Source: Planctomycetota bacterium
Lineage (GTDB): Bacteria; Planctomycetota; Phycisphaerae; Sedimentisphaerales; Anaerobacaceae
NCBI GenBank assembly: GCA_014384025.1
Contig: JACNGQ010000166.1
Span: 1-36,932, forward strand
DNA length: 36,932 nucleotides
Reading direction: 5' to 3'
The notes under the pieces: model-generated
Told to the model about the DNA's origin: nothing
The model's input: only the letters and a program-made list of their open reading frames with translations
Database searches by the model: none
Program-made: the position numbers and the translations under genes
In this document: one piece after another, positions 24,307 through 33,493 of the stretch
Numbering within the stretch: position 1 is the first letter of the stretch
Layout: each line of letters starts with the position of its first letter

Positions 24307-27300
24307 TTAAAGTGAGATGCTTCCAAGCCGCTTCTTTTCAAGCTGAATATTCAATCCTAATCCTCTTAGCTCATTGCACAATACGTCAAAAGACAAAGGT
24401 GTCCCTGCTTCAAGACTGTTTTGCCCTTTGACCATTGATTCATAGATTTTCGTACGTCCCTCAACATCATCGCTTTTCACTGTGAGCATTTCCTGAAGTG
24501 CATAAGCGGCGCCGTACCCTTCCAGAGCCCAGACTTCCATTTCACCGAATCTCTGTCCACCGGTTCTGGCCTTGCCGCCTAACGGCTGCTGAGTAATCAG
24601 ACTATAAGGTCCGGTAGCCCTTGCGTGAATCTTGTCATCGACAAGATGATGCAGTTTCATCATATAGATGTATCCAATTGTTGCAAACTGGTCGAAAGGC
24701 TCACCTGTCCTGCCGTCATACAATTGTGTCTTGAGGATTGACGGCACATCTATGAAAAATTCATCCGCCGGCGGTGCTTCCTTGTTCTCCCGGAGCTGTA
24801 CTTTTCGATTGTTCATAAGCTCGTTCGCTTCAGCAGTCAATCGCTGGATGTCGTCTTCTGTAGCTCCATCAAATACCGGCGTAATCGCTTTAAAGCCCAA
24901 CACCCTTGCCACCCAGCCGAGGTGCGTTTCGAGAATCTGGCCGACATTCATTCGACTCGGAACACCGAGAGGATTCAGTAATATGTCAAGAGGTGTGCCA
25001 TCCTCGAGAAACGGCATATCCTCCTCGGGCATAATCTTGGCAATGACTCCCTTGTTGCCGTGGCGTCCCGCCATTTTGTCGCCTATTGAAAGAGACCGTT
25101 TAATCGCAACGTAAACTTTTACCATTTGCAAAACACCGCTTGGCAGCTCATCGCCGTGTTTCATACTCTCAATGCATTGTTTCTTTTCTTCCTGAGCTTC
25201 TGTAATCTTAGCCCAGAATCTATCCACAATTTTTTGTACGTTATCACGTAGCGAAGCCGGTTTGACCCACTTGATATTAAAGTTTTCCACCTGCTCATAA
25301 ATAACATCATCGTCAGCACTGGCACCGACTTTCTGACGTGTGGATGGATCAATAACATTGACCTCGTATTTCTTGTGAATAGATTCGATCATCTGCCTGA
25401 ATATCATACATTCTTTGGCCTTCATCTGTTTTTGATATTCTTTTATCTGGGCAGCCTGTTCTTTCTTTTGTTCTTCTGTACCCGCGCCACGCCTGGTAAA
25501 TCGTTCCGTCTTCATTACGACACCTTCGTATCCGCTGGGAAGCTCAAGTGAATCATTTTTAACGTCTTCACCGGCTCTGCCGAATATAGCATGCAGAAGT
25601 TTCTCTTCAGGAGTCAGCTCCGTCTTGCTCTTGGGAATAACCTTGCCCACCAAAATATCCCCGGGGCAGACTCTTGTTCCTTCGCTCACCACTCCATATT
25701 CATCAAGATTCCCCAGCGCCCTTTCACTGACATTGGGAATATCACGGGTAAATTCCTCTTTGCCAAGGCGCGTCTCGCGAACTTCTGCTGTAAATTCATC
25801 TATATGAATGCTCGTAAAGCTGTCGCCTTTACAAAGCTTCTCACTAACGATAATCGCATCTTCAAAGTTAAAACCGTCAAAAGAAACAAATCCCACAAGG
25901 ATATTCTTCCCAAGAGCTAATACACCTTGGGAGGTGCCTCCACCGTCTGCTATGACTTGACCGGTTTTTACCTTCTCACCAAGCTCTACAATGGGTTTTT
26001 GATTAAGACAGGTTCTTTCGTTCAATCCAACAAATTTGGCAAGATGATACTCATCAGTATGGTCAATAACTATCTTTGAGGCGTCAACTGCGGTAACAAC
26101 CCCGCTTTTTTGAGCATGGACTACCATACTTGAGTTTTGGCCAACGACAGCTTCCATGCCGGTGCCGACCAACGGCGGCTCAGTCTTCAGCAGCGGAACC
26201 GCTTGCCGTTGCATATTCGAACCCATCAATGCCCGGTTCGCATCATCGTGTTCCAGGAACGGAATAAGTGAAGCGGAAACACCAACAATTTGTTTTGGCG
26301 AAATATCAACGTAGTCAACCTCTTCGTCGGAAACCTGGGCAAGTTCACCGGCTTTTCTTGCAAGAACGAAACCTTTGGTAATTTTGCCGCTGTTAGCATC
26401 AACCTCGTTCGGAGGTGCAAATATTACCTTCATTTCCTCATCAGCTCGCAAATATTCGATCTCGTTGGAAACCTTACCTTTTTTAACTTTGCGATACGGT
26501 GTAAGCAAAAATCCATACTCATCAATTGAGGCAAATATCGCCAGCGAAGCGATCAAGCCGATATTTGTCCCTTCAGGTGTTTCAATAGGGCATATTCTGC
26601 CGTAATGGCTGATATGAACATCGCGAACTTCGAATCCCGCCCGTCTTCTGTTCAAACCGCCCGGCCCAAGAGCAGACAAACGCCTTTCGTGGGTCAACTG
26701 GCTCAAAGCATTGGTCTGATCAACGACCTGGCTCAATTCACCACGACCAAAGAAATAGTTGATGCTACTCGAAACGCTCTTGGAATTAACCAAATCTGCA
26801 ATGCGCAGCGGCTCTTCGGATTCTCTTCTCATGCTCATCCGTTCCTGAACGGTCCTGCGCAGTTTAAGCAGCCCTTTTCTGATTTCATCCGCCGCCAGTT
26901 CATCGATTGTTCGAAGCCTCCGGTTCCCCAGATGATCGATATCATCAATCTCGCCTTCGTTATTACGTAAAGCCATTATGTATTTCATCGTGTTGAGGAA
27001 ATCTTCGGGCCGAAGCGTCATCTCGTCCTCACCTATCGTCTGATGGAACTTACGATTCAATCTGAACCTGCCGACCTTGCCGAGACGATAACGGTTGGAA
27101 TCAAAAAATTTCTCTATAAAAAAGGCTTTTGCTTTTTCCTTATTGGGTGGATTGCCGGGTCGCAATCTCATATAAAACTTGAGCAATGCCTGCTCGTGAC
27201 TCTCGATATCATCCTGAGCTAATGTATTCAATATGAGAACATCCCGGACTTCATCGATAACCTCGATCTGCTTTTCTGATTTTTGTGCTTTTGTTTTCTT

Positions 27301-28125
27301 GGCGCTTTTAGATTTGGGTGTTGCGTACGCATCCTGTACCACAGAGACTTTATCGCTGATTTGCGCTCCGGCTTTTACTATGATTTCGCCGGACTCTTCA
27401 TCCACGAGTCGCTCTACAGCCCACATAGTGGGAGTTAATTTATTTAGCGGCACCTTTTTCGTCGGATAAAACAACCGCAAAATCTCCTCTGTAGTACCGT
27501 AAGCAGGATCCATCGCCCGAAGTAAAATCGTTGCAGGTATCTTGCTGGACTGGTCGATTCTGACAACCAAAATGTCTTTATTCGTCACTCCTATCTCTAT
27601 CCAACTGCCCCGTTCGGGAATAACTCTGCCGCCATGCAGAACCCTGTCGCCTTCTTTGCTCTCGATAAGAAAATCAACACCCGGACTTCGGTGCAATTGG
27701 CTTACGATGACTCGAACAGCACCGTTGATAATGAACTCCCCGCCACCTATCATAACCGGCATTTCGCCGAGATACATCGCCTGCTCGGCTAAATCCTCAC
27801 CTTCCTTGGTCCGCAGTCTGCACCATATTTTCAACGGATAGCCGTATGTCAAACGTAACTGTCGGCACTGAAGAGGGGTGTAATGGGGCCTTTCCAGTTC
27901 ATAGTAGAGATATTCCAGAACCTTCTTCTTGTCGTAGCTCTCGATAGGAAAAGTCTCGCGGAAAATAGCTTCGAGTCCGCTACACTTTCTTTTCGTTGGT
28001 GCAACGTCTTTTTGCAAAAAACAATCATAACTTTTTCTTTGTACTGCTACCAGGTCCGGAATCTCAACGGCATCTTGTACTCTTCCAAAATTACGAACAC
28101 TTTGTTCAGTACCAATGTCAAGCAT
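24307..28125 (-). CDS. rpoB: DNA-directed RNA polymerase subunit beta
   Basis: Beta subunit, 1272 residues. The rifampicin region reads [19 protein letters not shown] and [10 protein letters not shown]; compared with E. coli, Gln513, Asp516, His526, Arg529 and Ser531 are kept, while Phe514 is Val and Asn518 is Thr. [12 protein letters not shown] is at 1015-1026. A Lys-rich stretch ([14 protein letters not shown]) in the first third is a small lineage-specific insert. GGAG lies eight bases before ATG. It lies between rplL and rpoC; a hairpin is present in the rplL-rpoB spacer. Confidence 0.99.
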   Translation of the reverse strand: MLDIGTEQSVRNFGRVQDAVEIPDLVAVQRKSYDCFLQKDVAPTKRKCSGLEAIFRETFPIESYDKKKVLEYLYYELERPHYTPLQCRQLRLTYGYPLKIWCRLRTKEGEDLAEQAMYLGEMPVMIGGGEFIINGAVRVIVSQLHRSPGVDFLIESKEGDRVLHGGRVIPERGSWIEIGVTNKDILVVRIDQSSKIPATILLRAMDPAYGTTEEILRLFYPTKKVPLNKLTPTMWAVERLVDEESGEIIVKAGAQISDKVSVVQDAYATPKSKSAKKTKAQKSEKQIEVIDEVRDVLILNTLAQDDIESHEQALLKFYMRLRPGNPPNKEKAKAFFIEKFFDSNRYRLGKVGRFRLNRKFHQTIGEDEMTLRPEDFLNTMKYIMALRNNEGEIDDIDHLGNRRLRTIDELAADEIRKGLLKLRRTVQERMSMRRESEEPLRIADLVNSKSVSSSINYFFGRGELSQVVDQTNALSQLTHERRLSALGPGGLNRRRAGFEVRDVHISHYGRICPIETPEGTNIGLIASLAIFASIDEYGFLLTPYRKVKKGKVSNEIEYLRADEEMKVIFAPPNEVDANSGKITKGFVLARKAGELAQVSDEEVDYVDISPKQIVGVSASLIPFLEHDDANRALMGSNMQRQAVPLLKTEPPLVGTGMEAVVGQNSSMVVHAQKSGVVTAVDASKIVIDHTDEYHLAKFVGLNERTCLNQKPIVELGEKVKTGQVIADGGGTSQGVLALGKNILVGFVSFDGFNFEDAIIVSEKLCKGDSFTSIHIDEFTAEVRETRLGKEEFTRDIPNVSERALGNLDEYGVVSEGTRVCPGDILVGKVIPKSKTELTPEEKLLHAIFGRAGEDVKNDSLELPSGYEGVVMKTERFTRRGAGTEEQKKEQAAQIKEYQKQMKAKECMIFRQMIESIHKKYEVNVIDPSTRQKVGASADDDVIYEQVENFNIKWVKPASLRDNVQKIVDRFWAKITEAQEEKKQCIESMKHGDELPSGVLQMVKVYVAIKRSLSIGDKMAGRHGNKGVIAKIMPEEDMPFLEDGTPLDILLNPLGVPSRMNVGQILETHLGWVARVLGFKAITPVFDGATEDDIQRLTAEANELMNNRKVQLRENKEAPPADEFFIDVPSILKTQLYDGRTGEPFDQFATIGYIYMMKLHHLVDDKIHARATGPYSLITQQPLGGKARTGGQRFGEMEVWALEGYGAAYALQEMLTVKSDDVEGRTKIYESMVKGQNSLEAGTPLSFDVLCNELRGLGLNIQLEKKRLGSISL

Positions 28126-28185
28126 TACTTTTTCTCCAGCATTATATGCCCAAATCGCCTTCTAACTACAAACCTCCGTGCCATC

Positions 28186-28210
28186 CCTGCTTCCTTACCA
28201 AAAGGGCAGG
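28186..28210 (-). other. Hairpin in the rplL-rpoB spacer
   Basis: CCTGC-TT-CCTT and AAGG-GCAGG fold as a two-part stem (5 and 4 bp, two-base bulge) with a 5-base loop. No T run follows on the minus strand. Position matches the attenuator and RNase III region known between rplL and rpoB in E. coli. Confidence 0.45.
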
Positions 28211-28227
28211 CCAGGCTACTATTCAGC

Positions 28228-28683
28228 CTAAACCAACTCAACTACGGCTCCGGCGGCTTCAAGCTGCTTTCGTGCAGCTTCGGCTTCATCTTTACTCAAG
28301 CCCTCTTTCACCGGCTTGGGAACATTGTCAACAAGATCTTTGGCCTCTTTCAATCCCAATCCCGTTATAGCTCTAACCTCTTTGATAACCTGGATCTTTT
28401 TCTCGCCGAATTCTTTGAGGATTACATCAAAACTTGTTTTTTCTTCCTTCTCCTCAGCCGGACCCTGTGCTGCTGGACCTGCAACCATAACGGCTCCGCC
28501 TGCTGCCGGCTCGATACCATATTCTTCCTTGAGATAATCACCCAGCTCTTTGGCTTGTATCAATGTAAGACCAACAATCTCGTCTCCAAGCTTCTTGACC
28601 TTACTGCTTACCTTGCTTGTCTTTGCTGCCTCGGCCTCTTTAGTATCCTTGGCTTCTTTTGTTTTCTGAGCTTCTTCTGCCAT
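28228..28683 (-). CDS. rplL: 50S ribosomal protein L7/L12
   Basis: Multicopy stalk protein that recruits elongation-factor GTPases. The C-terminal domain is canonical: [39 protein letters not shown] and [21 protein letters not shown]-type sequence. The N-terminal dimerisation part is [20 protein letters not shown], followed by an Ala/Gly/Pro hinge. At 151 residues it is about 25-30 longer than usual because of a charged N-terminal leader of Lys, Glu and Ala ([20 protein letters not shown]). CAGGAG precedes ATG. It follows rplJ after a 116-base spacer with two hairpins. Confidence 0.97.
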   Translation of the reverse strand: MAEEAQKTKEAKDTKEAEAAKTSKVSSKVKKLGDEIVGLTLIQAKELGDYLKEEYGIEPAAGGAVMVAGPAAQGPAEEKEEKTSFDVILKEFGEKKIQVIKEVRAITGLGLKEAKDLVDNVPKPVKEGLSKDEAEAARKQLEAAGAVVELV

Positions 28684-28743
28684 TTCTATTAACTCCTGTT
28701 ATATAGCGCCTCGTGGTAGCCGAAACTCCGTCGTCTCGTTTAA

Positions 28744-28779
28744 CCCCATTATTAAAACGGGGACAGCCACGCAGGCTGT
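28744..28779 (-). other. Two adjacent hairpins in the rplJ-rplL spacer
   Basis: ACAGCC/GGCTGT (28763-28779, 6 bp, 5-base loop) and CCCC/GGGG (28744-28762, 4 bp, 11-base loop) lie back to back about 20 bases after rplJ. They could adjust the L10:L12 ratio by mRNA processing or translation control; there is no T run. Confidence 0.4.
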
Positions 28780-28799
28780 TCTAAATTTCTTATTTTCTT

Positions 28800-29333
28800 T
28801 TACGCTGCTTGTTTTTCGTCTTTCTCGACAATAGTCTCGATACAACCCGCGATGATTCCCGCAGGAGCACCAATAGTTAATACTAAATTGCCTGCTGGGG
28901 ACTTTATCAAACCGGCAATCCTGCCCAGCATCTCTGCCCGTGTCGGCATCTTCGAAAGTCCGGATGCCTCTTTCGCGTCCAAAGCCGAGCCGTCAAGAAA
29001 TGCCCCTTTAATCTCTATAATGGGAATCTTCTTAACCCATTCAGTCATCGCTTTTGCAACGTCAACAATACTGTCACCACCATAAACAATGGCACAGGGA
29101 CCGCTAAACAATGCCGCTGCCGGCTCCATCTGCTGGTCGCGCAATGCTTGTTTGAACAGCAGGTTCCTGACTACTGATAAGTGGATGTCTTTTTCTTTAA
29201 GGGCACCTCGCATTAAATTATTGTCAACACCGTTAATGCCTTGTGTGCAGACAACCAGAAAATCTTTAATGTCGTTGTTGACGATTTTATTTCCCAGTTC
29301 AGACTTTAGTAACTCTTTTACGTACTTGCTCAT
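28800..29333 (-). CDS. rplJ: 50S ribosomal protein L10
   Basis: L10 forms the base of the L7/L12 stalk. The 177-residue protein has the rRNA-binding N-domain [60 protein letters not shown], and a C-terminal helix ([20 protein letters not shown]) that binds L12 dimers. ATG is directly preceded by CGAGATACGAAAA. It follows rplA after 30 bases. Confidence 0.96.
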   Translation of the reverse strand: MSKYVKELLKSELGNKIVNNDIKDFLVVCTQGINGVDNNLMRGALKEKDIHLSVVRNLLFKQALRDQQMEPAAALFSGPCAIVYGGDSIVDVAKAMTEWVKKIPIIEIKGAFLDGSALDAKEASGLSKMPTRAEMLGRIAGLIKSPAGNLVLTIGAPAGIIAGCIETIVEKDEKQAA

Positions 29334-29350
29334 TTTTCGTATCTCGTATT
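29334..29350 (-). repeat. CGARATA tandem repeat before rplJ
   Basis: The minus strand reads AATACGAGATACGAAAA, touching the rplJ ATG. It has two full 7-mer units and accounts for over half of the rplA-rplJ spacer. Confidence 0.8.
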
Positions 29351-29363
29351 GAGTATTATGTTG

Positions 29364-30041
29364 TTAAATATCAATTGTTATACCGGGGCTCATTGTCGCA
29401 GATATACTGACTTTCTTGATATACGTCCCTTTTGATGAGGTCGGTTTTACCTTCTTGATATGCGAGATAAACGCCTCGACATTATCTACCAGTTTTTCCT
29501 TGTCAAAACTATGCTTACCGACTACGACATGAACATTACCACCCGCATCGTTTCTAAACTCAACTTTGCCTGCAGCAAATTCAGCCACTGCTTTGGCCAC
29601 TTCGCCGGTTACCGTGCCGTTTTTGGGTGAAGGCATCTTTCCCTGAGGTCCAAGAACCCGTCCAAGCTTACCTACCTTGCTCATCACCTTCGGAGACGCA
29701 ATAGCCACATCGAAATCCAGCCAGCCGTCCGTAATTTTCTTTACCAGCTCGTCACAGCCTGCCTCAATAGCACCGGCACTCCTTGCAGCCTCAGCATCAG
29801 AGTCCTCACAGAAAGCGATCACTTTCTTCTGCTTGCCAATCCCGTGAGGCAAAGATATTGACCCTCTAACCAACTGGTCGGCCTGCTTAGGATCAATACC
29901 TAAATGAACCACACATTCGATGCTCTGGTCGAATTTCACCGATTGAAACGACTTGATTTTTTCGATCGCATCAGCCAGGCTAAGATTTCCTCCGCTTAAC
30001 TGTTCCGATTCTTTCTTGTATCTTTTTGTTTTAACTCGCAT
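29364..30041 (-). CDS. rplA: 50S ribosomal protein L1
   Basis: L1 forms the mobile stalk that handles E-site tRNA; it often represses its own operon. The 225-residue protein has MRVKTKRYKKESEQLSGGNL, DQSIECVVHLGIDPKQADQ, VRGSISLPHGIGKQKKVIAF, MSKVGKLGRVLGPQGKMPSPK and PTSSKGTYIKKVSISATMSPGI-type signatures. ATG is preceded by ACGAGATAAACA. It follows rplK after 31 bases. Confidence 0.97.
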   Translation of the reverse strand: MRVKTKRYKKESEQLSGGNLSLADAIEKIKSFQSVKFDQSIECVVHLGIDPKQADQLVRGSISLPHGIGKQKKVIAFCEDSDAEAARSAGAIEAGCDELVKKITDGWLDFDVAIASPKVMSKVGKLGRVLGPQGKMPSPKNGTVTGEVAKAVAEFAAGKVEFRNDAGGNVHVVVGKHSFDKEKLVDNVEAFISHIKKVKPTSSKGTYIKKVSISATMSPGITIDI

Positions 30042-30043
30042 TG

Positions 30044-30057
30044 TTTATCTCGTTTTA
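30044..30057 (-). repeat. CGARATA-type repeat before rplA
   Basis: The minus strand reads ATAAAACGAGATAA A-type sequence ending two bases before ATG; one unit (CGAGATA) is exact. Confidence 0.6.
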
Positions 30058-30072
30058 TATACCGAATTATCA

Positions 30073-30498
30073 CTAATCAATTACATCGACGCCCATACTC
30101 CGGGCCGTACCTCTGATAATTTTCTCTGCCTGATCCAGATCGTATGCGTTCAAATCCTTGAACTTAGTCTCAGCGATTTTCCGAACCTGCTCGGCAGTGA
30201 CTGTTCCTACCTTCTCTTTATTAGGAATGCCGCTGCCTTTCGCAATTTCGGCTGCCTGTTTAAGCAGAACTGCCGCCGGCGGACTTTTTACCTCGAAAGT
30301 GAAACTCTTGTCCTTAAAAACTGTTATCACTACAGGCACTGTCATTCCGTTAAGATCCCTTGTTCGCTCATTGAACTGCGAAACGAACTGACCTATGTTA
30401 ACGCCATTCTGCCCCAAAGCAGGTCCTATCGGCGGCGCTGGTGTCGCCTTGCCGCCCGGCGCCTGCAATTTAATCTTCACTACTACCTCTTTGGCCAT
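30073..30498 (-). CDS. rplK: 50S ribosomal protein L11
   Basis: L11 is part of the GTPase-associated centre and needed for RelA sensing. The 141-residue protein has [26 protein letters not shown]-type N-domain ([19 protein letters not shown]), [20 protein letters not shown] and the C-domain ending [10 protein letters not shown]. Length and motifs are standard. AAAGGTGAAG precedes ATG. It follows nusG after 57 bases. Confidence 0.98.
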   Translation of the reverse strand: MAKEVVVKIKLQAPGGKATPAPPIGPALGQNGVNIGQFVSQFNERTRDLNGMTVPVVITVFKDKSFTFEVKSPPAAVLLKQAAEIAKGSGIPNKEKVGTVTAEQVRKIAETKFKDLNAYDLDQAEKIIRGTARSMGVDVID

Positions 30499-30555
30499 TC
30501 TTCACCTTTAAATGTTTGTTCGCAGTCTATAAGCTACGCACCTGAAGTCTCTTAA

Positions 30556-31098
30556 TTACAGTTTTTCTATCTGCCAATACTCAATATCCAGCGGTGTGCT
30601 TCTACCGAATATCGTAACAATAACCTTTACTATACCACGCTCTGAATCGATAGAATCGACTGTGCCTTCGAAGTTTTCAAAAGCACCCTCTCGAATCTTA
30701 ATCTGATCACCTTTTACAAACTCAACTTTGATGCTCGGTGCTTCCTCGGGCTTTTCAGCCTCTAAAAGCATTTTCGCCACATCCGTATCGCGCATCGGGC
30801 TTGGAATTCCTTCCGAACCAATAAAATCTCCAACGCTGGTCGTACCTTTAATCATAAACCAGGCCTTCTCAGGAACACGCCCGTCCTCAGTCGATTCCAT
30901 CTCCATAAAAACATAGCCCGGATACAGTTTTCGCTTATGAACTGTCTGTTTGTTGCCGCGGATACGCTTTATCCGCTCTACAGGAACCTCTATCCTGCCG
31001 ATAATGTCGGTCAAGCCCTCTCTCTCGACCTTCCGTACAAGAGCATCTTTGACCTGCACTTCTTTATTTGCCGCAACTCGTAAAACGTACCACTGCAT
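30556..31098 (-). CDS. nusG: Transcription termination/antitermination protein NusG
   Basis: NusG binds RNA polymerase and links it to the ribosome or Rho. The 180-residue protein has the NGN domain (1-~115: MQWYVLRVAANKEVQVKD, HKRKLYPGYVFMEME, WFMIKGTTSVGDFIG) and the KOW domain (~125-180: VEFVKGDQIKIREGAFENFEG). AGGATACTAATATT precedes ATG. It is 43 bases after secE, the usual partner. Confidence 0.97.
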   Translation of the reverse strand: MQWYVLRVAANKEVQVKDALVRKVEREGLTDIIGRIEVPVERIKRIRGNKQTVHKRKLYPGYVFMEMESTEDGRVPEKAWFMIKGTTSVGDFIGSEGIPSPMRDTDVAKMLLEAEKPEEAPSIKVEFVKGDQIKIREGAFENFEGTVDSIDSERGIVKVIVTIFGRSTPLDIEYWQIEKL

Positions 31099-31141
31099 AA
31101 TATTAGTATCCTGTCCGATATCCCCTTTAAGATACGATTAT

Positions 31142-31525
31142 TTAGACCAAGAGCCAAGTAAAGAATGTTCTGAATGTAAGATCCGTCGCTCCGAGAAGAA
31201 CTGCCATAATAAAAACAACAACGATAACGATAAATGTCGAAACAGCTATCTCCTTTTTGCTTGACCAGCTAACCTTCTTCATTTCGCTCTCAGCGGCAAT
31301 CATAAAGTCTGCAATTGAAGGTTTATTCATCAGCCATGAAATAAAAAGAGCCAAAACAACAAACAAGCCGGCCGGAACCATAGTTTCAATCCACAATCCA
31401 AGATCTGTCGCCTGCAACCTTTTATAAAGCTGCAAACAGCCTAATCCGGCAATTATTGCGCCGGCAAAAGCACTGCAAAGCCTTGTATATTTGCCCTGAC
31501 CACGCTTATAAATAGTAAAAATCAT
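31142..31525 (-). CDS. secE: Protein translocase subunit SecE
   Basis: SecE clamps SecY in the membrane. The chosen ATG at 31525 (MIFTIYKRGQGKYTRL) has GAGG six bases upstream and gives 127 residues; an ATG four codons earlier lacks a site. Three hydrophobic segments are visible, at about 17-35, 50-66 and 95-115, so this is a longer SecE than the 60-residue single-span form. The conserved amphipathic hinge EMKKVSWSSKKEI lies before the last segment. It is followed by nusG and preceded by tRNA-Trp. Confidence 0.93.
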   Translation of the reverse strand: MIFTIYKRGQGKYTRLCSAFAGAIIAGLGCLQLYKRLQATDLGLWIETMVPAGLFVVLALFISWLMNKPSIADFMIAAESEMKKVSWSSKKEIAVSTFIVIVVVFIMAVLLGATDLTFRTFFTWLLV

Positions 31526-31567
31526 ATTCGACCTCATATCAATCGGGTTCCAGTAGGCTTACTTACG

Positions 31568-31595
31568 CCGTATCTCACCGAAAACCGTATATTTC
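31568..31595 (-). repeat. CGARATA-type repeat between tRNA-Trp and secE
   Basis: The minus strand contains ATACGG, CGGTGAGATACGG, a diverged two-unit copy. It lies 43 bases before the secE ATG, so not every copy touches a start codon. Confidence 0.45.
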
Positions 31596-31598
31596 AAA

Positions 31599-31671
31599 CA
31601 GGCCAGGAGGGAATCGAACCCCCAACCTTCGGTTTTGGAGACCGACGCTCTGCCAATTGAGCTACTGGCCT
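31599..31671 (-). tRNA. tRNA-Trp (CCA anticodon)
   Basis: A full cloverleaf on the minus strand: acceptor AGGCCAG/CTGGCCT, D-stem GCTC/GAGC, anticodon stem TCGGT/ACCGA with loop CTCCAAA (anticodon CCA), T-arm GGGGG-TTCGATT-CCCTC, discriminator G. The 3' CCA is not encoded. It lies between rpmG and secE, as in many bacteria. Confidence 0.95.
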
Positions 31672-31674
31672 ATT

Positions 31675-31762
31675 TAATTGATTATTGATTATTGAGTAAC
31701 TCTCTTCTATTATTTGAAATCTTTCTGAAACGCCGAAACACATCTTTCAATAACCAATTACT
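31675..31762. repeat. Dispersed spacer repeat flanking the tRNA-Trp/rpmG junction
   Basis: Plus strand: TTAATTGATTATTGATTATT (31674-31693) then CTTTCAATAACCAATTAC (31744-31761). The second block runs into the rpmG stop. The same pair occurs in the rpsJ leader. Confidence 0.5.
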
Positions 31763-31928
31763 TGCGCCGTATCTTATGGGCAGTATGCTTTCGATCATTC
31801 TTGCAGTATTTCTTCAAACTCAATTTCGGCGTACCCTCAGCGACACTAACGTTAGTACGATAGTTTCTCTCTTTACACTGACTGCATTCAAGCCAGACAT
31901 TTTCTCTTTTACTCTTTTTTTTAGCCAT
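31758..31928 (-). CDS. rpmG: 50S ribosomal protein L33
   Basis: L33 of the large subunit near the E site. The start MAKKKSKRENVWLECSQCKE gives 56 residues; the frame is open 19 codons further upstream but this part is spacer sequence. Zinc ligands: Cys15 and Cys18 (CSQC) and Cys42 (KYCKND) are present, but the fourth position, normally Cys, is Asp45. It may bind zinc with three Cys and one Asp, or be in decay toward the zinc-free form. GGGGATATAAGCTT precedes ATG. It lies between tuf and tRNA-Trp. Confidence 0.95.
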   Translation of the reverse strand: MAKKKSKRENVWLECSQCKERNYRTNVSVAEGTPKLSLKKYCKNDRKHTAHKIRRK

Positions 31929-31969
31929 AAGCTTATATCCCCACCAGACAGGCCTACTTACGTAAGAAA

Positions 31970-31990
31970 CATCTGTTTGTCCCACAGATG
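31970..31990 (-). other. Hairpin in the tuf-rpmG spacer
   Basis: CATCTG (31970-31975) and CAGATG (31985-31990) make a perfect 6-bp stem with a 9-base loop. No T run follows on either strand. The spacer (31929-32070) holds no other clear signal. Confidence 0.4.
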
Positions 31991-32070
31991 CCCGCCCGGA
32001 TACACTTTACCGGTATAAACGCCCTCTTTATCGGTGCCAACAGTTCCCAGAGAAGTTACTCAGAGATATT

Positions 32071-33285
32071 CTATTCAAGAATTTTAACTACGACACCGGC
32101 ACCAACTGTCCGGCCTCCTTCACGAATAGCAAAACGAAGACCTTCCTCCATAGCAATTGGCGAAATAATCTCCACCTCCATAGCAATATTGTCTCCCGGC
32201 ATACACATCTCTGCACTTTTGCCTTCTCTGCTCATCAATCCAAGGACCGCACCGGTAACATCGGTTGTTCTGAAATAAAATTGTGGTTTGTAATTCGCGA
32301 AGAACGGCGTATGACGACCACCCTCTTCTTTAGATAAAACATAAACTTCAGCTTGAAACTTGGTATGCGGAGTAATACTCTTGGGTGCCGCAACAACCTG
32401 TCCACGTTCCAATTCCTTCTTTTCAACGCCCCGTAAAAGCAGGCCTACGTTATCACCCGCCTGGCCGTCGTTGAGGGTCTTGTTAAACATTTCAACGCCC
32501 GTAACGACCGTCTTGCGGACTTCCTTTGCCAGTCCGATGATTTCAACCTCCTCGCCGGTATGGATTTTACCACGCTCAATTCTGCCTGTGCCGACCGTAC
32601 CGCGACCTTTAATGCTGAAAACGTCTTCGACAGGCATAAGAAAAGGCTTGTCGATATCGCGCTCCGGATTTGGGAAATAATCGTCAACTGCAACCATCAG
32701 CTCATCTATGCACTTGCAGGCCTCGTCATCCTTACCTTCGCTTTCCATCGCAGCTAAAGCCGAGCCCATAACAATAGGAATATCGTCACCCGGGAATTCG
32801 TACTTGTTCAGCAGGTCCCGTATTTCCAGCTCGACCAATTCTATCAGCTCAGGGTCATCAACCTGGTCCACTTTATTAAGGAACACTGCAATCCTGGGCA
32901 CATTACCCTGACGGGCAAGAAGAATATGCTCCCGAGTCTGGGGCATCGGCCCGTCACTGGCCGCAACCACCAGAATAGCGCCGTCCATTTGGGCCGCGCC
33001 GGTAATCATGTTCTTGATATAGTCGGCATGTCCAGGACAGTCAACGTGAGCATAATGGCGATTTACCGTCTCATACTCCACGTGCGCAGTATTTATTGTA
33101 ACGCCGCGCTCTCTTTCTTCCGGTGCATTGTCAATGTCTTCAAACTTCTTGATAGTACCGCTACCAGACTTATGTGCCAGCCGCATTGTGATTGCAGCAG
33201 TCAACGTCGTCTTACCGTGGTCAATATGGCCGATTGTTCCAATATTGATATGTGGTTTTGTCCGTTCAAATACAGCCTTAGCCAT
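32071..33285 (-). CDS. tuf: Elongation factor Tu
   Basis: GTPase that brings aminoacyl-tRNA to the ribosome. The start [22 protein letters not shown] gives 404 residues, about ten more than E. coli. G motifs: GHIDHGKTT (19-27), [13 protein letters not shown] (switch I), DCPGHADY, and NKVD. Small insertions occur after helix A ([15 protein letters not shown]) and in domain II ([14 protein letters not shown] region). The C-terminus is VVKILE. GGAGG lies 11 bases before ATG. It is the only tuf in the window and follows tRNA-Thr; a possible promoter lies between them. Confidence 0.98.
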   Translation of the reverse strand: MAKAVFERTKPHINIGTIGHIDHGKTTLTAAITMRLAHKSGSGTIKKFEDIDNAPEERERGVTINTAHVEYETVNRHYAHVDCPGHADYIKNMITGAAQMDGAILVVAASDGPMPQTREHILLARQGNVPRIAVFLNKVDQVDDPELIELVELEIRDLLNKYEFPGDDIPIVMGSALAAMESEGKDDEACKCIDELMVAVDDYFPNPERDIDKPFLMPVEDVFSIKGRGTVGTGRIERGKIHTGEEVEIIGLAKEVRKTVVTGVEMFNKTLNDGQAGDNVGLLLRGVEKKELERGQVVAAPKSITPHTKFQAEVYVLSKEEGGRHTPFFANYKPQFYFRTTDVTGAVLGLMSREGKSAEMCMPGDNIAMEVEIISPIAMEEGLRFAIREGGRTVGAGVVVKILE

Positions 33286-33364
33286 CTTAAAATAAACCTC
33301 CAATGTACAGGGTTAGTATTTATTTTTCCCTATCTTGTTTCCCACTAACTGTTTTCCATACTTT

Positions 33365-33394
33365 ATTATAATCAATTCACAGCCGGGCTTTCAG
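33365..33394 (-). promoter_or_regulatory. Possible promoter before tuf
   Basis: Perfect TATAAT (33365-33370) with CTGAAA (33389-33394, 4 of 6 to the -35 consensus) 18 bases upstream, minus strand. It lies between tRNA-Thr and tuf, so tuf may have its own start in addition to read-through. Confidence 0.4.
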
Positions 33395-33421
33395 ACGCCC
33401 AAGCTTGACCAGCTTGCATTT

Positions 33422-33493
<72 letters not shown>

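Noticed and set aside
31929-32070. Short frames in the tuf-rpmG spacer, including a possible 28-residue peptide from a TTG
   Set aside because: Too short, with no conserved motif that I recognise; GGGAA before the TTG is not enough evidence.
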